NCBI RefSeq assembly: GCF_014873705.1
Contig: NZ_JADBDS010000002.1
Span: 186,001 to 250,000 of the forward strand
DNA: 64,000 nt
Direction: 5' to 3'
DNA from: Mycobacterium sp. OAS707
GTDB taxonomy: Bacteria; Actinomycetota; Actinomycetes; Mycobacteriales; Mycobacteriaceae
Shown here: in pieces, positions 26,364-34,018 of the stretch
Layout of the letters: each line of letters starts with the position of its first letter
How positions within the stretch are numbered: the stretch's first letter is position 1
Made by a program: the position numbers and the translations under genes
The notes under the pieces: generated by a model
Told to the model about the DNA's origin: nothing
The model's database searches: none
What the model saw: only the letters and a program-made list of their open reading frames with translations

Positions 26364-27746
26364 TCATTCCTCGTAGTGGGGTGGGTCGGGGTTGCCGTGT
26401 AGGAGTTCTTCGGGGTGGTGGGCGTGGTTGATCTCGGGTGCTGTGGTGCCGTCGGTCCAGGCCAGTCGGCCGTTGTGGGTGATGCTGGTCTGGTAGTGGC
26501 CGTTTGTGATGAGTTTGTGGTCGGGTCCGCAGGCAAAGAACAGGCAATCGGCGTCGGTGCGACCCTCGGGTGTCCAGTCCGGGCAGTGGTGGACCTCGCT
26601 GTGATAGCCGGGTTGCGTGCAGCCCGGCCGGGTGCAGCCGCCGTCGCGCGCATAGCAGATGATCCGTTGATCGGCCGTGGCGATGCGAGTCTGGCGCCCC
26701 AGGTAAATGGGCCGTTCGGTGTGGTCGTCGAACACCGCCAGATAGTGGATGGAATCGGCGGCCAGCCGGATCACATCACGCATCGGCAGGACACCGTCTC
26801 CGCCGGTACGCGCCGGCGAGGGCATCGGGATATCGGGGTTGGTGACCGCGTGGGCGGCCTGGTTGAGTTCGGCCAGCGTGGTGCGCGCGATCACCGTCAC
26901 CGGATGACCGCGATGGCTGCCCAGCCCACCGGCGGCGATACCGGCCTTGAGCCCGAGTTTGACCCCGTCGTGGCAGCGCTGGGGGCCACTGCGGTCATCG
27001 GGGCCTTCGGCCATGTGTCCGTCGGGTAGGTGGCGGCCGGGGCGCACCGCGGCGGTCACCGCCTCCACATAGGCGCGGGTTTCGGGGTCGATGTAGCCCG
27101 ACAACCGTGACATCCCATCGCGGCCCTGCGTCCCCAGGAGCAGTCCGCGCCGCCGCTGCCGGTCGGCTTCATCGAAGTCACCGTCGGGGTTGAAGATCTC
27201 ATCGATACGCCGCGCCAGGGCCCGCACGATCTCGGCGTCGTTCTTGGTGGCCTCGCGCACCAGGCTGGCCTCGACGTCCTCGCGATCTGTGCCCGACACC
27301 GCCGAGGGCAGCGTGTCGATGGCCCGCGCGATGACCCGCAGATGATCCTCACCGATCACCCCGGCGGCCAGCGCGTCGGCCACCTGGGGTAGTTCCGGTG
27401 CCAACGGCGGACCCGACAGAGAGCGCCGCGGCAACAACTGCGCCGCTGTCTTCATCCGGCGTTTGACCTCAGCCGGCGCGATCCGCAGTCGCGCGGCCAG
27501 ACTGTTGACCAGTGCAGGCACCATCGCGGTCTCATCGGGCGGATCAGCGATCTCACCGAAGAACCGATACATCAACCCCCGATTGGTGCGCTCCTGGGCC
27601 TCCAACCGCTCGGCGAGGGCCACCCGAAACTCGTTGCCCACCTCAGCCGACGACAACCCACGCATCTCGGCGTAGGCGGCGTCCACCGCATCAGCCAGCG
27701 CGTCAAACCGCTCCCGCGCCGCTTGTGCAGTGACGAATTCGCCCAT
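26364..27746 (-). CDS. HNH endonuclease-domain DUF222 (13E12 family) protein
   Basis: A 460-residue protein of the mycobacterial 13E12/REP13E12 family. The N-terminal DUF222 domain (about 15-300) is helical. The C-terminal HNH-type motif has C-Y-A-R-D-G-G-C-T-R-P-G-C, followed by the H-H-C and D-H residues of the metal site. Members are multicopy in mycobacteria and some are induced by DNA damage. The ATG at 27746 is probably leaderless: TAGTGT (minus strand, 27758-27753) lies 6 nt before it as a -10 element, and a LexA-like box directly precedes this. Whether it cuts DNA, and whether it is mobile, is unknown. Confidence 0.88.
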   Translation of the reverse strand: MGEFVTAQAARERFDALADAVDAAYAEMRGLSSAEVGNEFRVALAERLEAQERTNRGLMYRFFGEIADPPDETAMVPALVNSLAARLRIAPAEVKRRMKTAAQLLPRRSLSGPPLAPELPQVADALAAGVIGEDHLRVIARAIDTLPSAVSGTDREDVEASLVREATKNDAEIVRALARRIDEIFNPDGDFDEADRQRRRGLLLGTQGRDGMSRLSGYIDPETRAYVEAVTAAVRPGRHLPDGHMAEGPDDRSGPQRCHDGVKLGLKAGIAAGGLGSHRGHPVTVIARTTLAELNQAAHAVTNPDIPMPSPARTGGDGVLPMRDVIRLAADSIHYLAVFDDHTERPIYLGRQTRIATADQRIICYARDGGCTRPGCTQPGYHSEVHHCPDWTPEGRTDADCLFFACGPDHKLITNGHYQTSITHNGRLAWTDGTTAPEINHAHHPEELLHGNPDPPHYEE

Positions 27747-27758
27747 GGCACAACACTA

Positions 27759-27774
27759 TCGAACACCTGTGCCA
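27759..27774. promoter_or_regulatory. LexA/SOS-like box upstream of the HNH gene
   Basis: TCGAAC-ACCT-GTGCCA matches the mycobacterial SOS consensus TCGAAC-N4-GTTCGA at 10 of 12 fixed positions, one half being perfect. It abuts the predicted -10 element, so LexA bound there would exclude RNA polymerase. Confidence 0.5.
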
Positions 27775-27861
27775 AATCCCCGGCACTCAACTGCCACCTG
27801 TGGATGAATTCGCACCTGGGGACAACCCACCACCCACAGCCAAAAATGTCAGACCCACATG

Positions 27862-29853
27862 CTAGGCCGTGAGCTGGCGCTGAGCCGCAATGCCCGCCAG
27901 GCTTCTGGTGATCGTCGCGACTTCAGCCACCAGCACTCGCGCACCAGCGTTGTCCGCGGCAAGCCGTGCCCCCTGCTCGCGCACCTGTTGATTCGCCGCG
28001 GTCAGCTCGTCGAGGTCAACCGTCCACGGCCTGGCCGGACTAGGCGGTGCTCCGCGCAGGGCGTCGACGTAATCATCAACGGCGGCAACGAATTCCGGTG
28101 TCAGCGCGGTCGCAGGCTCGCTGGTCAGACTGCTCTCCAGCGTCGTGCACGCGCTGGTCACTGCGTTCAACGCAGCGCGATACGACCGCAGCCAGCGCCG
28201 CAGTTCGCGGGAATCCGCCCGCGTCGCACCGGAGGCCGCCTCGAACGCCGCGCGGGCACGGAACGCTCGCTGCCAGGCCGCCGACAACGCCTCGGCGGGA
28301 TGGTCCAGCTCATGCACGTATGCCTTCACAACCGCTGCGGCGTAATCGATTTCAGATTTCAGCAGTTCGCCCGCACGCTGGTGCAGCCGGATCAACGCGT
28401 GATCGGGCAGCATCACATGGGCGAGGACGGCCAGCCCGCAGCCGATCACCACCGCGAACAACGAGTCTTTCAGGTCTCCGCCTGCTGACGCGGGGTTGAT
28501 GTCGAGCAAGAACACCACCACCGCCGCCACTGCGGCGCTCACCGCGAGGTATCCAAACCGGATGACCAAGTAGGCCAACGCAAGGAACACGACCGCCACC
28601 ACCGCCGCAGGCGAACCCGTCGGCTGCCACACCAGAGTCACCACCGACGCGACCACTATTCCCAGCGCGATGCCGGCCGCCCTGCCGACACAGCGCGTGT
28701 AGGTGTGTGCGGTTTCGGGCCGCAGCACCATCAGCACGGTCAGTGCGATCCAGTGGCCGTGCGACACCGCACCGAAGCGATCCGCGGCCACCCCCAACGC
28801 GGCAGCCGACGACAACCGCACCGCGTGGCGCAGCACCGGTGAGGTCCACGTCAGGTGGTCGCGCGCGACGCCGACCGCGGCGAGCAGCGAGCCGACGAGG
28901 TCGGGGCGACGGAACTCGCCGAACCGGGAGGCGAAGGCCTCATGCATCTGTGGTGAAAACCGTTGCGCGGCGGCCGCATGCGGACCCGTGACGGCCGCAG
29001 CCGCAGCATCGACACGCGCCAGCGCGAATTCGGCGTCCCGTCGCGCGGTGTGGTGGTGGTTCGCGATCGCGTCCAAGAAATCGGCGGCGGGCGTCAGCAG
29101 CAACGCCACCGCCTCGTCGCCACTGCGCAGTGCGCTCAGTGTCGCGGCGATCCGCTCGGGCAGCCGGTAGCCGCCGTGGTAGGCCAGTGGGCGTCGAGTC
29201 GCATCGCTGTCGACGAACGCCTCGCGCAGCCAGGTGAGAGGGGCAGTGGTGGCCACGACGGCGTCCCGGTCGGCGGCGACACGGCGGGCATCGGCAGCGA
29301 GCCCGCGGTAGGCACGCGTCAGCGCATCGCGCTGCACCCGCCAGCGCTGCGGTGGCCACACCGCGATCAACGCCGCCTGAATGCAGCCGGCCGCCACGGT
29401 CAGCAACGTCGCAAACACGACGGCCGAAGCCGTCGGCGCCACCGGAGGCGAGATCACCAACAGCGCTGCTCCCGCGGCGGCCACCAGAGCCGGTTTGCTG
29501 CCGAGCGCCCACTGCATGCCCGCGCCGAAGCACCAGATCGCGACCGCGGCGATGAACACCGGCGCGTAAGACGCGGTCACAGCTCCGAGGAAGACGACGG
29601 CACCGAGTTCCAGCGAAACGACGATGACCAGCGAAACTCGCCCGGCGGGGCTGTCCTGCATCGCGATCGCCCCTGCGATCGCCGCGGCCCCCGAGGCCCA
29701 CACGGCTGCGGCAGGCGACGCCGACGCCAGTGCGACCGCCGCTATCGCGAGGACCCCGAGCAGGCTGCGCGACACCGCGCCGATGTCCGGTGTCGTCTGT
29801 CGCAACGCACGGGTCCACGCCCCGCCCGGGCTGATCACCCCGCCGGTGGTCAT
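27862..29853 (-). CDS. FUSC-family (aromatic acid exporter-like) membrane protein
   Basis: A 663-residue membrane protein with two blocks of about six hydrophobic helices (about 25-165 and 350-475), each followed by a helical cytosolic region, the layout of the FUSC/AaeB family. Family features are H-W-I-A-L-T-V-L-M-V-L-R-P near the start of the second block and the R-x-x-G-x-x-x-G helix soon after. Such proteins are thought to export aromatic or small organic acids. The gene stands alone between the HNH gene and the nitrile hydratase operon, and is divergent from the latter. Confidence 0.78.
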   Translation of the reverse strand: MTTGGVISPGGAWTRALRQTTPDIGAVSRSLLGVLAIAAVALASASPAAAVWASGAAAIAGAIAMQDSPAGRVSLVIVVSLELGAVVFLGAVTASYAPVFIAAVAIWCFGAGMQWALGSKPALVAAAGAALLVISPPVAPTASAVVFATLLTVAAGCIQAALIAVWPPQRWRVQRDALTRAYRGLAADARRVAADRDAVVATTAPLTWLREAFVDSDATRRPLAYHGGYRLPERIAATLSALRSGDEAVALLLTPAADFLDAIANHHHTARRDAEFALARVDAAAAAVTGPHAAAAQRFSPQMHEAFASRFGEFRRPDLVGSLLAAVGVARDHLTWTSPVLRHAVRLSSAAALGVAADRFGAVSHGHWIALTVLMVLRPETAHTYTRCVGRAAGIALGIVVASVVTLVWQPTGSPAAVVAVVFLALAYLVIRFGYLAVSAAVAAVVVFLLDINPASAGGDLKDSLFAVVIGCGLAVLAHVMLPDHALIRLHQRAGELLKSEIDYAAAVVKAYVHELDHPAEALSAAWQRAFRARAAFEAASGATRADSRELRRWLRSYRAALNAVTSACTTLESSLTSEPATALTPEFVAAVDDYVDALRGAPPSPARPWTVDLDELTAANQQVREQGARLAADNAGARVLVAEVATITRSLAGIAAQRQLTA

Positions 29854-30163
29854 CTGACCATTTTGACCCCACCAGTGTCACCAAACGGTCAGCACACGCG
29901 GCAATTTCGGAATTGAAATTTCGTCGCCGTCAAAAGCTTTGCGGCACAGCGCGTATCCGATTTGACCCCACGAAATGCGTTTGTGGCGGTACCGTCAGCT
30001 AACCGGATCAGTTCAGCGACGCTGGAGGTGCCGATGGCCGACGACGCGGTCGTCGATGACAGCGTTGCTGGTTTTTCTCGAATACTCCGGATCCCATCGA
30101 ATTCGCGCCAGTGTGCGCCATCCGTGTTTTGCACAGTCAGTCCGAAAAGCGAAGGGGGCTCCC
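29854..30163. other. 310-bp gene-free region, divergent promoters of exporter and nitrile hydratase operon
   Basis: No coding sequence with family resemblance is seen. An 11-bp direct repeat TTTGACCCCAC occurs at 29862-29872 and 29961-29971, 99 bp apart, and could be a regulator half-site. GAAGGGGG (30151-30158) is the ribosome site of the nitrile hydratase beta gene. I recognise no operator for a named regulator and no riboswitch or cobalamin element. Confidence 0.5.
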
Positions 30164-31000
30164 ATGAGTACGGCCGCTGAGCGTGCAGCCCAACTGGAAC
30201 TGGTCGCCAGGCTCAAGTCCGCCTATCCCGAGCTTCCCGATGCGCCGACGCCGGACATGTTGGACCACGACCGCATCACCGCCTACTTGAAGCCCGTCCA
30301 CGACGTCGGCGGTGAACCGGACGCTCCGATGAAGTACGAGAACAAGCAGTACGAACTCTGGGAGCACATGACCTATGTGATCTGCGAGGTCCTCGGCTGG
30401 CGCGGCATCTGGCTCTCGGAGGAGCGGCGCCGAATCGGCAACGTCGACGTCGGGCGCGCTGAGTACCTGGGGCTGCCGTACTACGGCCGCTGGTTGATCG
30501 CCGTCGCCCGCGTCCTGATCGAGAAGCACCACATCGGGCTCAGCGAATTGAGCGAGCGGATGGCCGAGGTCCAGGCGCGTTACGCGGGCGGACTGGAGGG
30601 TAAGACGCTGGACGCCAAGCCGAAGTCGGAAGGCGACGGGTCGAAAGTCAAACGCAACAAGCACGCCGAAGAAGCGCAAGGCAAGGGCGATCCGCAGTGC
30701 TACGCGGGTCAGGCAGGCGAGGCGAAGTTCAAGGTCGGCGATCCGGTGGTCGTGCGCGAGCTTCCGGTGATCTTTTACACCCGCACACCGGAGTACGTGC
30801 GGGGCGCCAAGGGCGAGATCGAGGCGGTCGCGTACGAAAGCCCGGCCGCCGAGGACGAGACCTGGGACCGTCCCGTGAAACCGGAATGGTTTTACGTCGT
30901 GAAGTTCAACATGGCCGAATTGTTCTACGGCTACACCGGAACGGCTCACGACGTGATCTCGACCGAAATTCCCGAACGTTGGCTGCAATCCGCGAAATAG
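30164..31000 (+). CDS. Nitrile hydratase/thiocyanate hydrolase-type beta subunit
   Basis: A 278-residue subunit of the metal-dependent nitrile hydratase family. The N-terminal helical half carries M-K-Y-E-N-K-Q-Y-E-L-W-E and the W-L-S-E-E-R-R-R-I-G segment. A Lys/Glu-rich linker follows (about 150-185). The C-terminal SH3-like barrel has F-K-V-G-D-P-V-V-V-R and T-R-T-P-E-Y-V-R-G-A-K-G, typical of the beta chain that lines the active site. In nitrile hydratases it pairs with alpha to hydrate nitriles to amides; in thiocyanate hydrolase the equivalent is split into two chains. ATG 30164 sits behind a GAAGGGGG ribosome site. The alpha gene begins 22 nt downstream. Confidence 0.85.
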   Translation: MSTAAERAAQLELVARLKSAYPELPDAPTPDMLDHDRITAYLKPVHDVGGEPDAPMKYENKQYELWEHMTYVICEVLGWRGIWLSEERRRIGNVDVGRAEYLGLPYYGRWLIAVARVLIEKHHIGLSELSERMAEVQARYAGGLEGKTLDAKPKSEGDGSKVKRNKHAEEAQGKGDPQCYAGQAGEAKFKVGDPVVVRELPVIFYTRTPEYVRGAKGEIEAVAYESPAAEDETWDRPVKPEWFYVVKFNMAELFYGYTGTAHDVISTEIPERWLQSAK

Positions 31001-31021
31001 GCTGCGCAGAAAGGGTTTTCC

Positions 31022-31741
31022 ATGCCTGACCACGACCACGATCACGATCACGATCACGAGCGCACCGTCGCACCGATGGTCGACGAAATCACCGACTTCG
31101 AAGTGCTGGAGATCGCGCTGCGCGAGTTGTGCATCGAGAAAGGAATCTTCACCGCGGAAGAACACCGCCTGATGACCGAGTTCGCCGAGCAGATCGGTCC
31201 GACGCCCGCCGCGCATCTGGTGGCCAAGGCGTGGCTGGATCCCGAGTTCAAGAAACTCGCCCTCGCCGAACCGATGACGGCCAGTAAGGAAGTGGGTGTC
31301 GACTGGCTGCACCCGACGGGGTGGGGGACACCAAGTGACTTCACCGCGTTCCAAATCCTCGCAGACACCCCGACAGTTCACAATGTGATCGTCTGTGCGC
31401 TGTGTTCCTGCTATCCACGCCCGATCCTCGGCAACTCGCCGGAGTGGTACCGCACGCCCAATTACCGCAGGCGCCTGGTCAGGTGGCCCCGCCAGGTCCT
31501 CGCCGAGTTCGGGTTGTATCTCCCCGACGAAATCACGGTCCACGTCCAGGATTCCAACCAGAAGCACCGATTCATGGTCATGCCTCTGCAACCCGAGGGA
31601 ACCGAAGACTGGTCCGAGGAACAGCTTGTGGAGATCATCACCCGCGACTGCCTCATCGGTGTGGCGCTGCCGAAAGCGGGTGTCACCACCAACGTCATCA
31701 CCGACACCCGGCCTGCGATTCATCCGGGGAATGCGGGATGA
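31022..31741 (+). CDS. Nitrile hydratase alpha/thiocyanate hydrolase gamma-type catalytic subunit
   Basis: A 239-residue metal-binding subunit. The claw motif is Cys125-A-L-Cys128-Ser129-Cys130, followed by Y-P-R-P-I-L-G. In the family the residue after the first Cys is Thr in cobalt enzymes and Ser in iron enzymes; here it is Ala. Tyr after the last Cys resembles cobalt and thiocyanate-hydrolase types. The N-terminus begins with five Asp-His pairs, a probable metal-binding tail absent from classical members. The natural substrate could be a nitrile, thiocyanate or isonitrile-like compound. No cobalt transporter or CobW chaperone gene is nearby. The stop overlaps the next gene (ATGA). Confidence 0.87.
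   Translation: MPDHDHDHDHDHERTVAPMVDEITDFEVLEIALRELCIEKGIFTAEEHRLMTEFAEQIGPTPAAHLVAKAWLDPEFKKLALAEPMTASKEVGVDWLHPTGWGTPSDFTAFQILADTPTVHNVIVCALCSCYPRPILGNSPEWYRTPNYRRRLVRWPRQVLAEFGLYLPDEITVHVQDSNQKHRFMVMPLQPEGTEDWSEEQLVEIITRDCLIGVALPKAGVTTNVITDTRPAIHPGNAG
31028..31057 (+). repeat. Tandem hexamer (GAYCAC)x5 encoding an Asp-His tract
   Basis: Five consecutive GAC/GAT-CAC codon pairs follow the second codon of the alpha-subunit gene and encode ten alternating Asp and His residues. Hexamer repeats can vary in number by slippage, so the length of the tract may differ between strains without a frameshift. Confidence 0.85.
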
Positions 31742-32079
31742 CCGAGCGAATCAAGACACTCGACGAGATCGTCGAGCGCAATCAGGTCTGGCCCGTGATG
31801 GCCGCCAAGTGGGGTGTGGAAAATCCCGTGCCGCCGTGGAAAACCAGCCTCGACGGTCTCTGCGATGCGCTCGACCGCGCGGCATGTGACGAGAACGTCC
31901 CCGACTTCAAAGCACGCCGCGACGAGGAAGATGCGCTGTCGGCATCCGTTTACGCGAACCTGCCGTACCCGGAGAACCAACTCGTCGCGCTGGCGCATTC
32001 GTTGGTGGCCCGCGGCGTCATCGACGAGGCAGAACTCAAACAACGGCTCGCCGTCATCCGCGAAAGGCTCGAGGCCTAG
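31738..32079 (+). CDS. Small nitrile hydratase-associated subunit or activator
   Basis: A 113-residue, mostly helical protein coupled to the alpha gene. The C-terminal 45 residues (P-E-N-Q-L-V-A-L-A-H-S-L-V-A-R-G-V-I-D-E-A-E-L as a helix-turn-helix-like hairpin) resemble the N-terminal helical domain of nitrile hydratase beta chains and the small accessory proteins of these enzymes. It may be the metal-loading activator, or a third structural subunit as in thiocyanate hydrolase. The W-P-V-M-A-A-K-W-G-V-E-N-P segment is well defined but I cannot assign it. Confidence 0.68.
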   Translation: MTERIKTLDEIVERNQVWPVMAAKWGVENPVPPWKTSLDGLCDALDRAACDENVPDFKARRDEEDALSASVYANLPYPENQLVALAHSLVARGVIDEAELKQRLAVIRERLEA

Positions 32080-32088
32080 ATTCGACTC

Positions 32089-32802
32089 GTGGAGAAAGTC
32101 ATCCTCACCCTGCGGGGCGCCGAGGCCGACGACGCGTGGTGTCGCCGACTGCGTGACGATGTCGCCGCCGAACTGCTCGACTCGGGTGTGCCCGGGCTTG
32201 CGGTCAATGTGCGCGACGGCGAGGTGCGCGACTCGCTGATGACGTTGACGACGCTACAGCCGCCGGTGGTCGGGTTCGTGACCGTATGGACGCAACAGTC
32301 GTACGGCGATCAGATGCGCTCGGCGATCACCCGGCTGGAGAAGGAGTGCGACGATGTCGCGGGCTATCTGGTGACCGAATCGGTGCCGTTGCCGCCGCCG
32401 GAGACCGCCCCCGGCGAGCGCACCCCGGGACTGGCGAACATCGCGCTGCTGCGCAGGCCGGCCGACCTCGACGTGGCCACCTGGCGACAGCGCTGGCACA
32501 TCGACCACACGCCGGTGGCCATCGCGACACAGTCGACATTCGGGTACACGCAGAACACCGTGGTGCGTCCGATAACCCCCGAGGCGCCCGTCATCGACGC
32601 GATCGTCGAAGAACTGTTTCCGATCGAGGCGACGTCCGACCTGCACGCTTTCTTCGGGGCCGCCGACGACGATGAGCTGCGCGACCGGATGGAGCGCATG
32701 GTGGCCAGCACGGCAGCCTTCGGCGCGAATCGAGACGTCGACACGGTGCCGACGAGTCGGTATGTCTTCCGTACTCCGTTCGCGGGGAAGGGAATCCGAT
32801 GA
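32089..32802 (+). CDS. EthD-like (dimeric alpha-beta barrel) protein
   Basis: A 237-residue protein. The second half carries the EthD-like pattern L-A-N-I-A-L-L-R-R-P-A-D-L, W-R-Q-R-W-H-I-D-H-T-P-V-A and a following strand with Y-T-Q-N. The first half looks like a diverged copy of the same ferredoxin-like unit, ending S-A-I-T-R-L-E-K. EthD-type proteins accompany oxidative degradation systems but have no fixed catalytic role. Start is GTG 32089, 10 nt after the small nitrile hydratase-linked gene. Its stop overlaps the next start (ATGA), so it is part of the same operon. Confidence 0.7.
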   Translation: MEKVILTLRGAEADDAWCRRLRDDVAAELLDSGVPGLAVNVRDGEVRDSLMTLTTLQPPVVGFVTVWTQQSYGDQMRSAITRLEKECDDVAGYLVTESVPLPPPETAPGERTPGLANIALLRRPADLDVATWRQRWHIDHTPVAIATQSTFGYTQNTVVRPITPEAPVIDAIVEELFPIEATSDLHAFFGAADDDELRDRMERMVASTAAFGANRDVDTVPTSRYVFRTPFAGKGIR

Positions 32803-33242
32803 CCACGCTGAACGACGCGGTCGCGCTGGCCTCCGACGAAAGCGGGCTCGCGGTGATCTCCACGCTGCGTGCCGACAACACCATCCAGGCCTCGCTCGTC
32901 AACGTGGGGAAGTTGCCGCATCCGGCCACCGGCGCAGACGTCCTCGGGTTCGTCACCTACGGCAAGGTGAAACTGGCGAACCTGCGGGCGCGTCCCCAGC
33001 TCGCCGTCACCTTCCGCAAGGGCTGGATGTGGGCGACGGTCGAGGGTCAGGCTGAGATTGCCGGGCCCGATGATCCGCAGCCGTGGCTTGCCGACGGCGA
33101 GCAGCTCCGGCTGCTGCTGCGCGAGGTGTTCACGGCTGCGGGCGGAACCCACGACGACTGGGATGAGTACGACCGCGTGATGGCCGAGCAGCGCCGCACC
33201 CTGGTGTTCGTCGCACCCACCCGGGTGTACAGCAACGGCTAA
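32799..33242 (+). CDS. PPOX/F420-type split-barrel flavoprotein (Rv1875-like)
   Basis: A 147-residue protein of the pyridoxamine-phosphate-oxidase-like split-barrel family, mycobacterial members of which often bind F420. Signs are the N-terminal strand S-G-L-A-V-I-S-T-L-R-A-D-N-T-I-Q-A-S-L-V-N, then K-V-K-L-A-N-L-R-A-R-P-Q-L-A-V-T, and the W-A-T-V-E-G-Q-A strand. It resembles Rv1875, which in M. tuberculosis lies next to bfrA. Expected activity is F420H2- or FMN-dependent reduction of an unknown substrate. It overlaps the EthD-like gene by 4 nt. Confidence 0.78.
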   Translation: MTTLNDAVALASDESGLAVISTLRADNTIQASLVNVGKLPHPATGADVLGFVTYGKVKLANLRARPQLAVTFRKGWMWATVEGQAEIAGPDDPQPWLADGEQLRLLLREVFTAAGGTHDDWDEYDRVMAEQRRTLVFVAPTRVYSNG

Positions 33243-33258
33243 CGCATACGCTTCTCGC

Positions 33259-34017
33259 GTGATCCTGCAGATCTCCGACGAGAACCGGGTGCGCACGCTC
33301 ACCCTGAACCGGCCCGACGTCCTCAACGCGTTCAACGAGGAGCTGTATCACGCGACGGCGGTCGCGTTGGGTGACGCGGCGGCCGATCCCGATGTGGCGG
33401 TCGTGCTGCTGACCGGGGCGGGCCGGGCATTCTCGGCGGGCAACGACCTCAACGAGATGCAGAGGCGCATCACCGATCCGACGTTCAACAACCAGGGCAG
33501 CCACTTCTCCACGATGATCGAAGCGCTCGCCGACCTTCCCAAGCCACTCATCTGCGCCGTCAACGGTGTCGGAGTCGGTATCGGCGCAACGATTCTCGGT
33601 TACGCGGATCTGGTGTTCATGTCCTCGACGGCGCGGCTGAAGACACCGTTCACCAGTCTCGGCGTCGCGCCCGAGGCGGCGTCGTCATATCTATTGCCGC
33701 AGTTGATGGGTCGGCAAAATGCTGCCTGGCTGCTGATGTCGTCGGAGTGGGTCGATGCCGACGAGGCACAGCGCATGGGGCTGGCGTGGAAGGTGTGCGA
33801 ACCCGACGATCTGCTGCCCGAAGCTCGTCGCCACGCCGAAGTCCTTGCCTCCCGGCCGATTTCGAGTCTGATAGCCGTCAAGCAGACCATCGTCGAACCA
33901 ACCCGCGGGGAGATCGCGGCCGCCACCGCCAGAGAGATCGCGCACTTTGCCGAACTGCTCGGCGCGGCCGCCAACGCCGACGCGCTTGCCGAGTTCACCC
34001 AAAAGCGCACGAGCTGA
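33259..34017 (+). CDS. Enoyl-CoA hydratase/isomerase-family protein
   Basis: A 252-residue crotonase-fold protein. The oxyanion-hole segments are A-F-S-A-G-N-D-L near residue 60 and G-V-G-V-G-I-G-A-T near 105. The catalytic-loop region L-G-V-A-P-E-A-A-S-S has one Glu. Some family members hydrate enoyl-CoA, others isomerise or hydrolyse. The absence of the first catalytic Glu in its usual form makes a plain hydratase assignment tentative. Start is GTG 33259, 17 nt after the PPOX gene and 2 nt before the kinase-like gene. Confidence 0.83.
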   Translation: MILQISDENRVRTLTLNRPDVLNAFNEELYHATAVALGDAAADPDVAVVLLTGAGRAFSAGNDLNEMQRRITDPTFNNQGSHFSTMIEALADLPKPLICAVNGVGVGIGATILGYADLVFMSSTARLKTPFTSLGVAPEAASSYLLPQLMGRQNAAWLLMSSEWVDADEAQRMGLAWKVCEPDDLLPEARRHAEVLASRPISSLIAVKQTIVEPTRGEIAAATAREIAHFAELLGAAANADALAEFTQKRTS

Positions 34018-34018
34018 C

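Noticed and set aside
29854..30163. Small gene or cobalamin riboswitch ahead of the nitrile hydratase operon
   Set aside because: Short frames there have no ribosome site or family resemblance, and no B12-box-like core was seen.
30137..31723. Open frame of 528 codons on the minus strand across the nitrile hydratase genes
   Set aside because: Opposite to the clearly conserved alpha and beta subunits; its protein shows no motif and the frame is explained by codon bias of the real genes.
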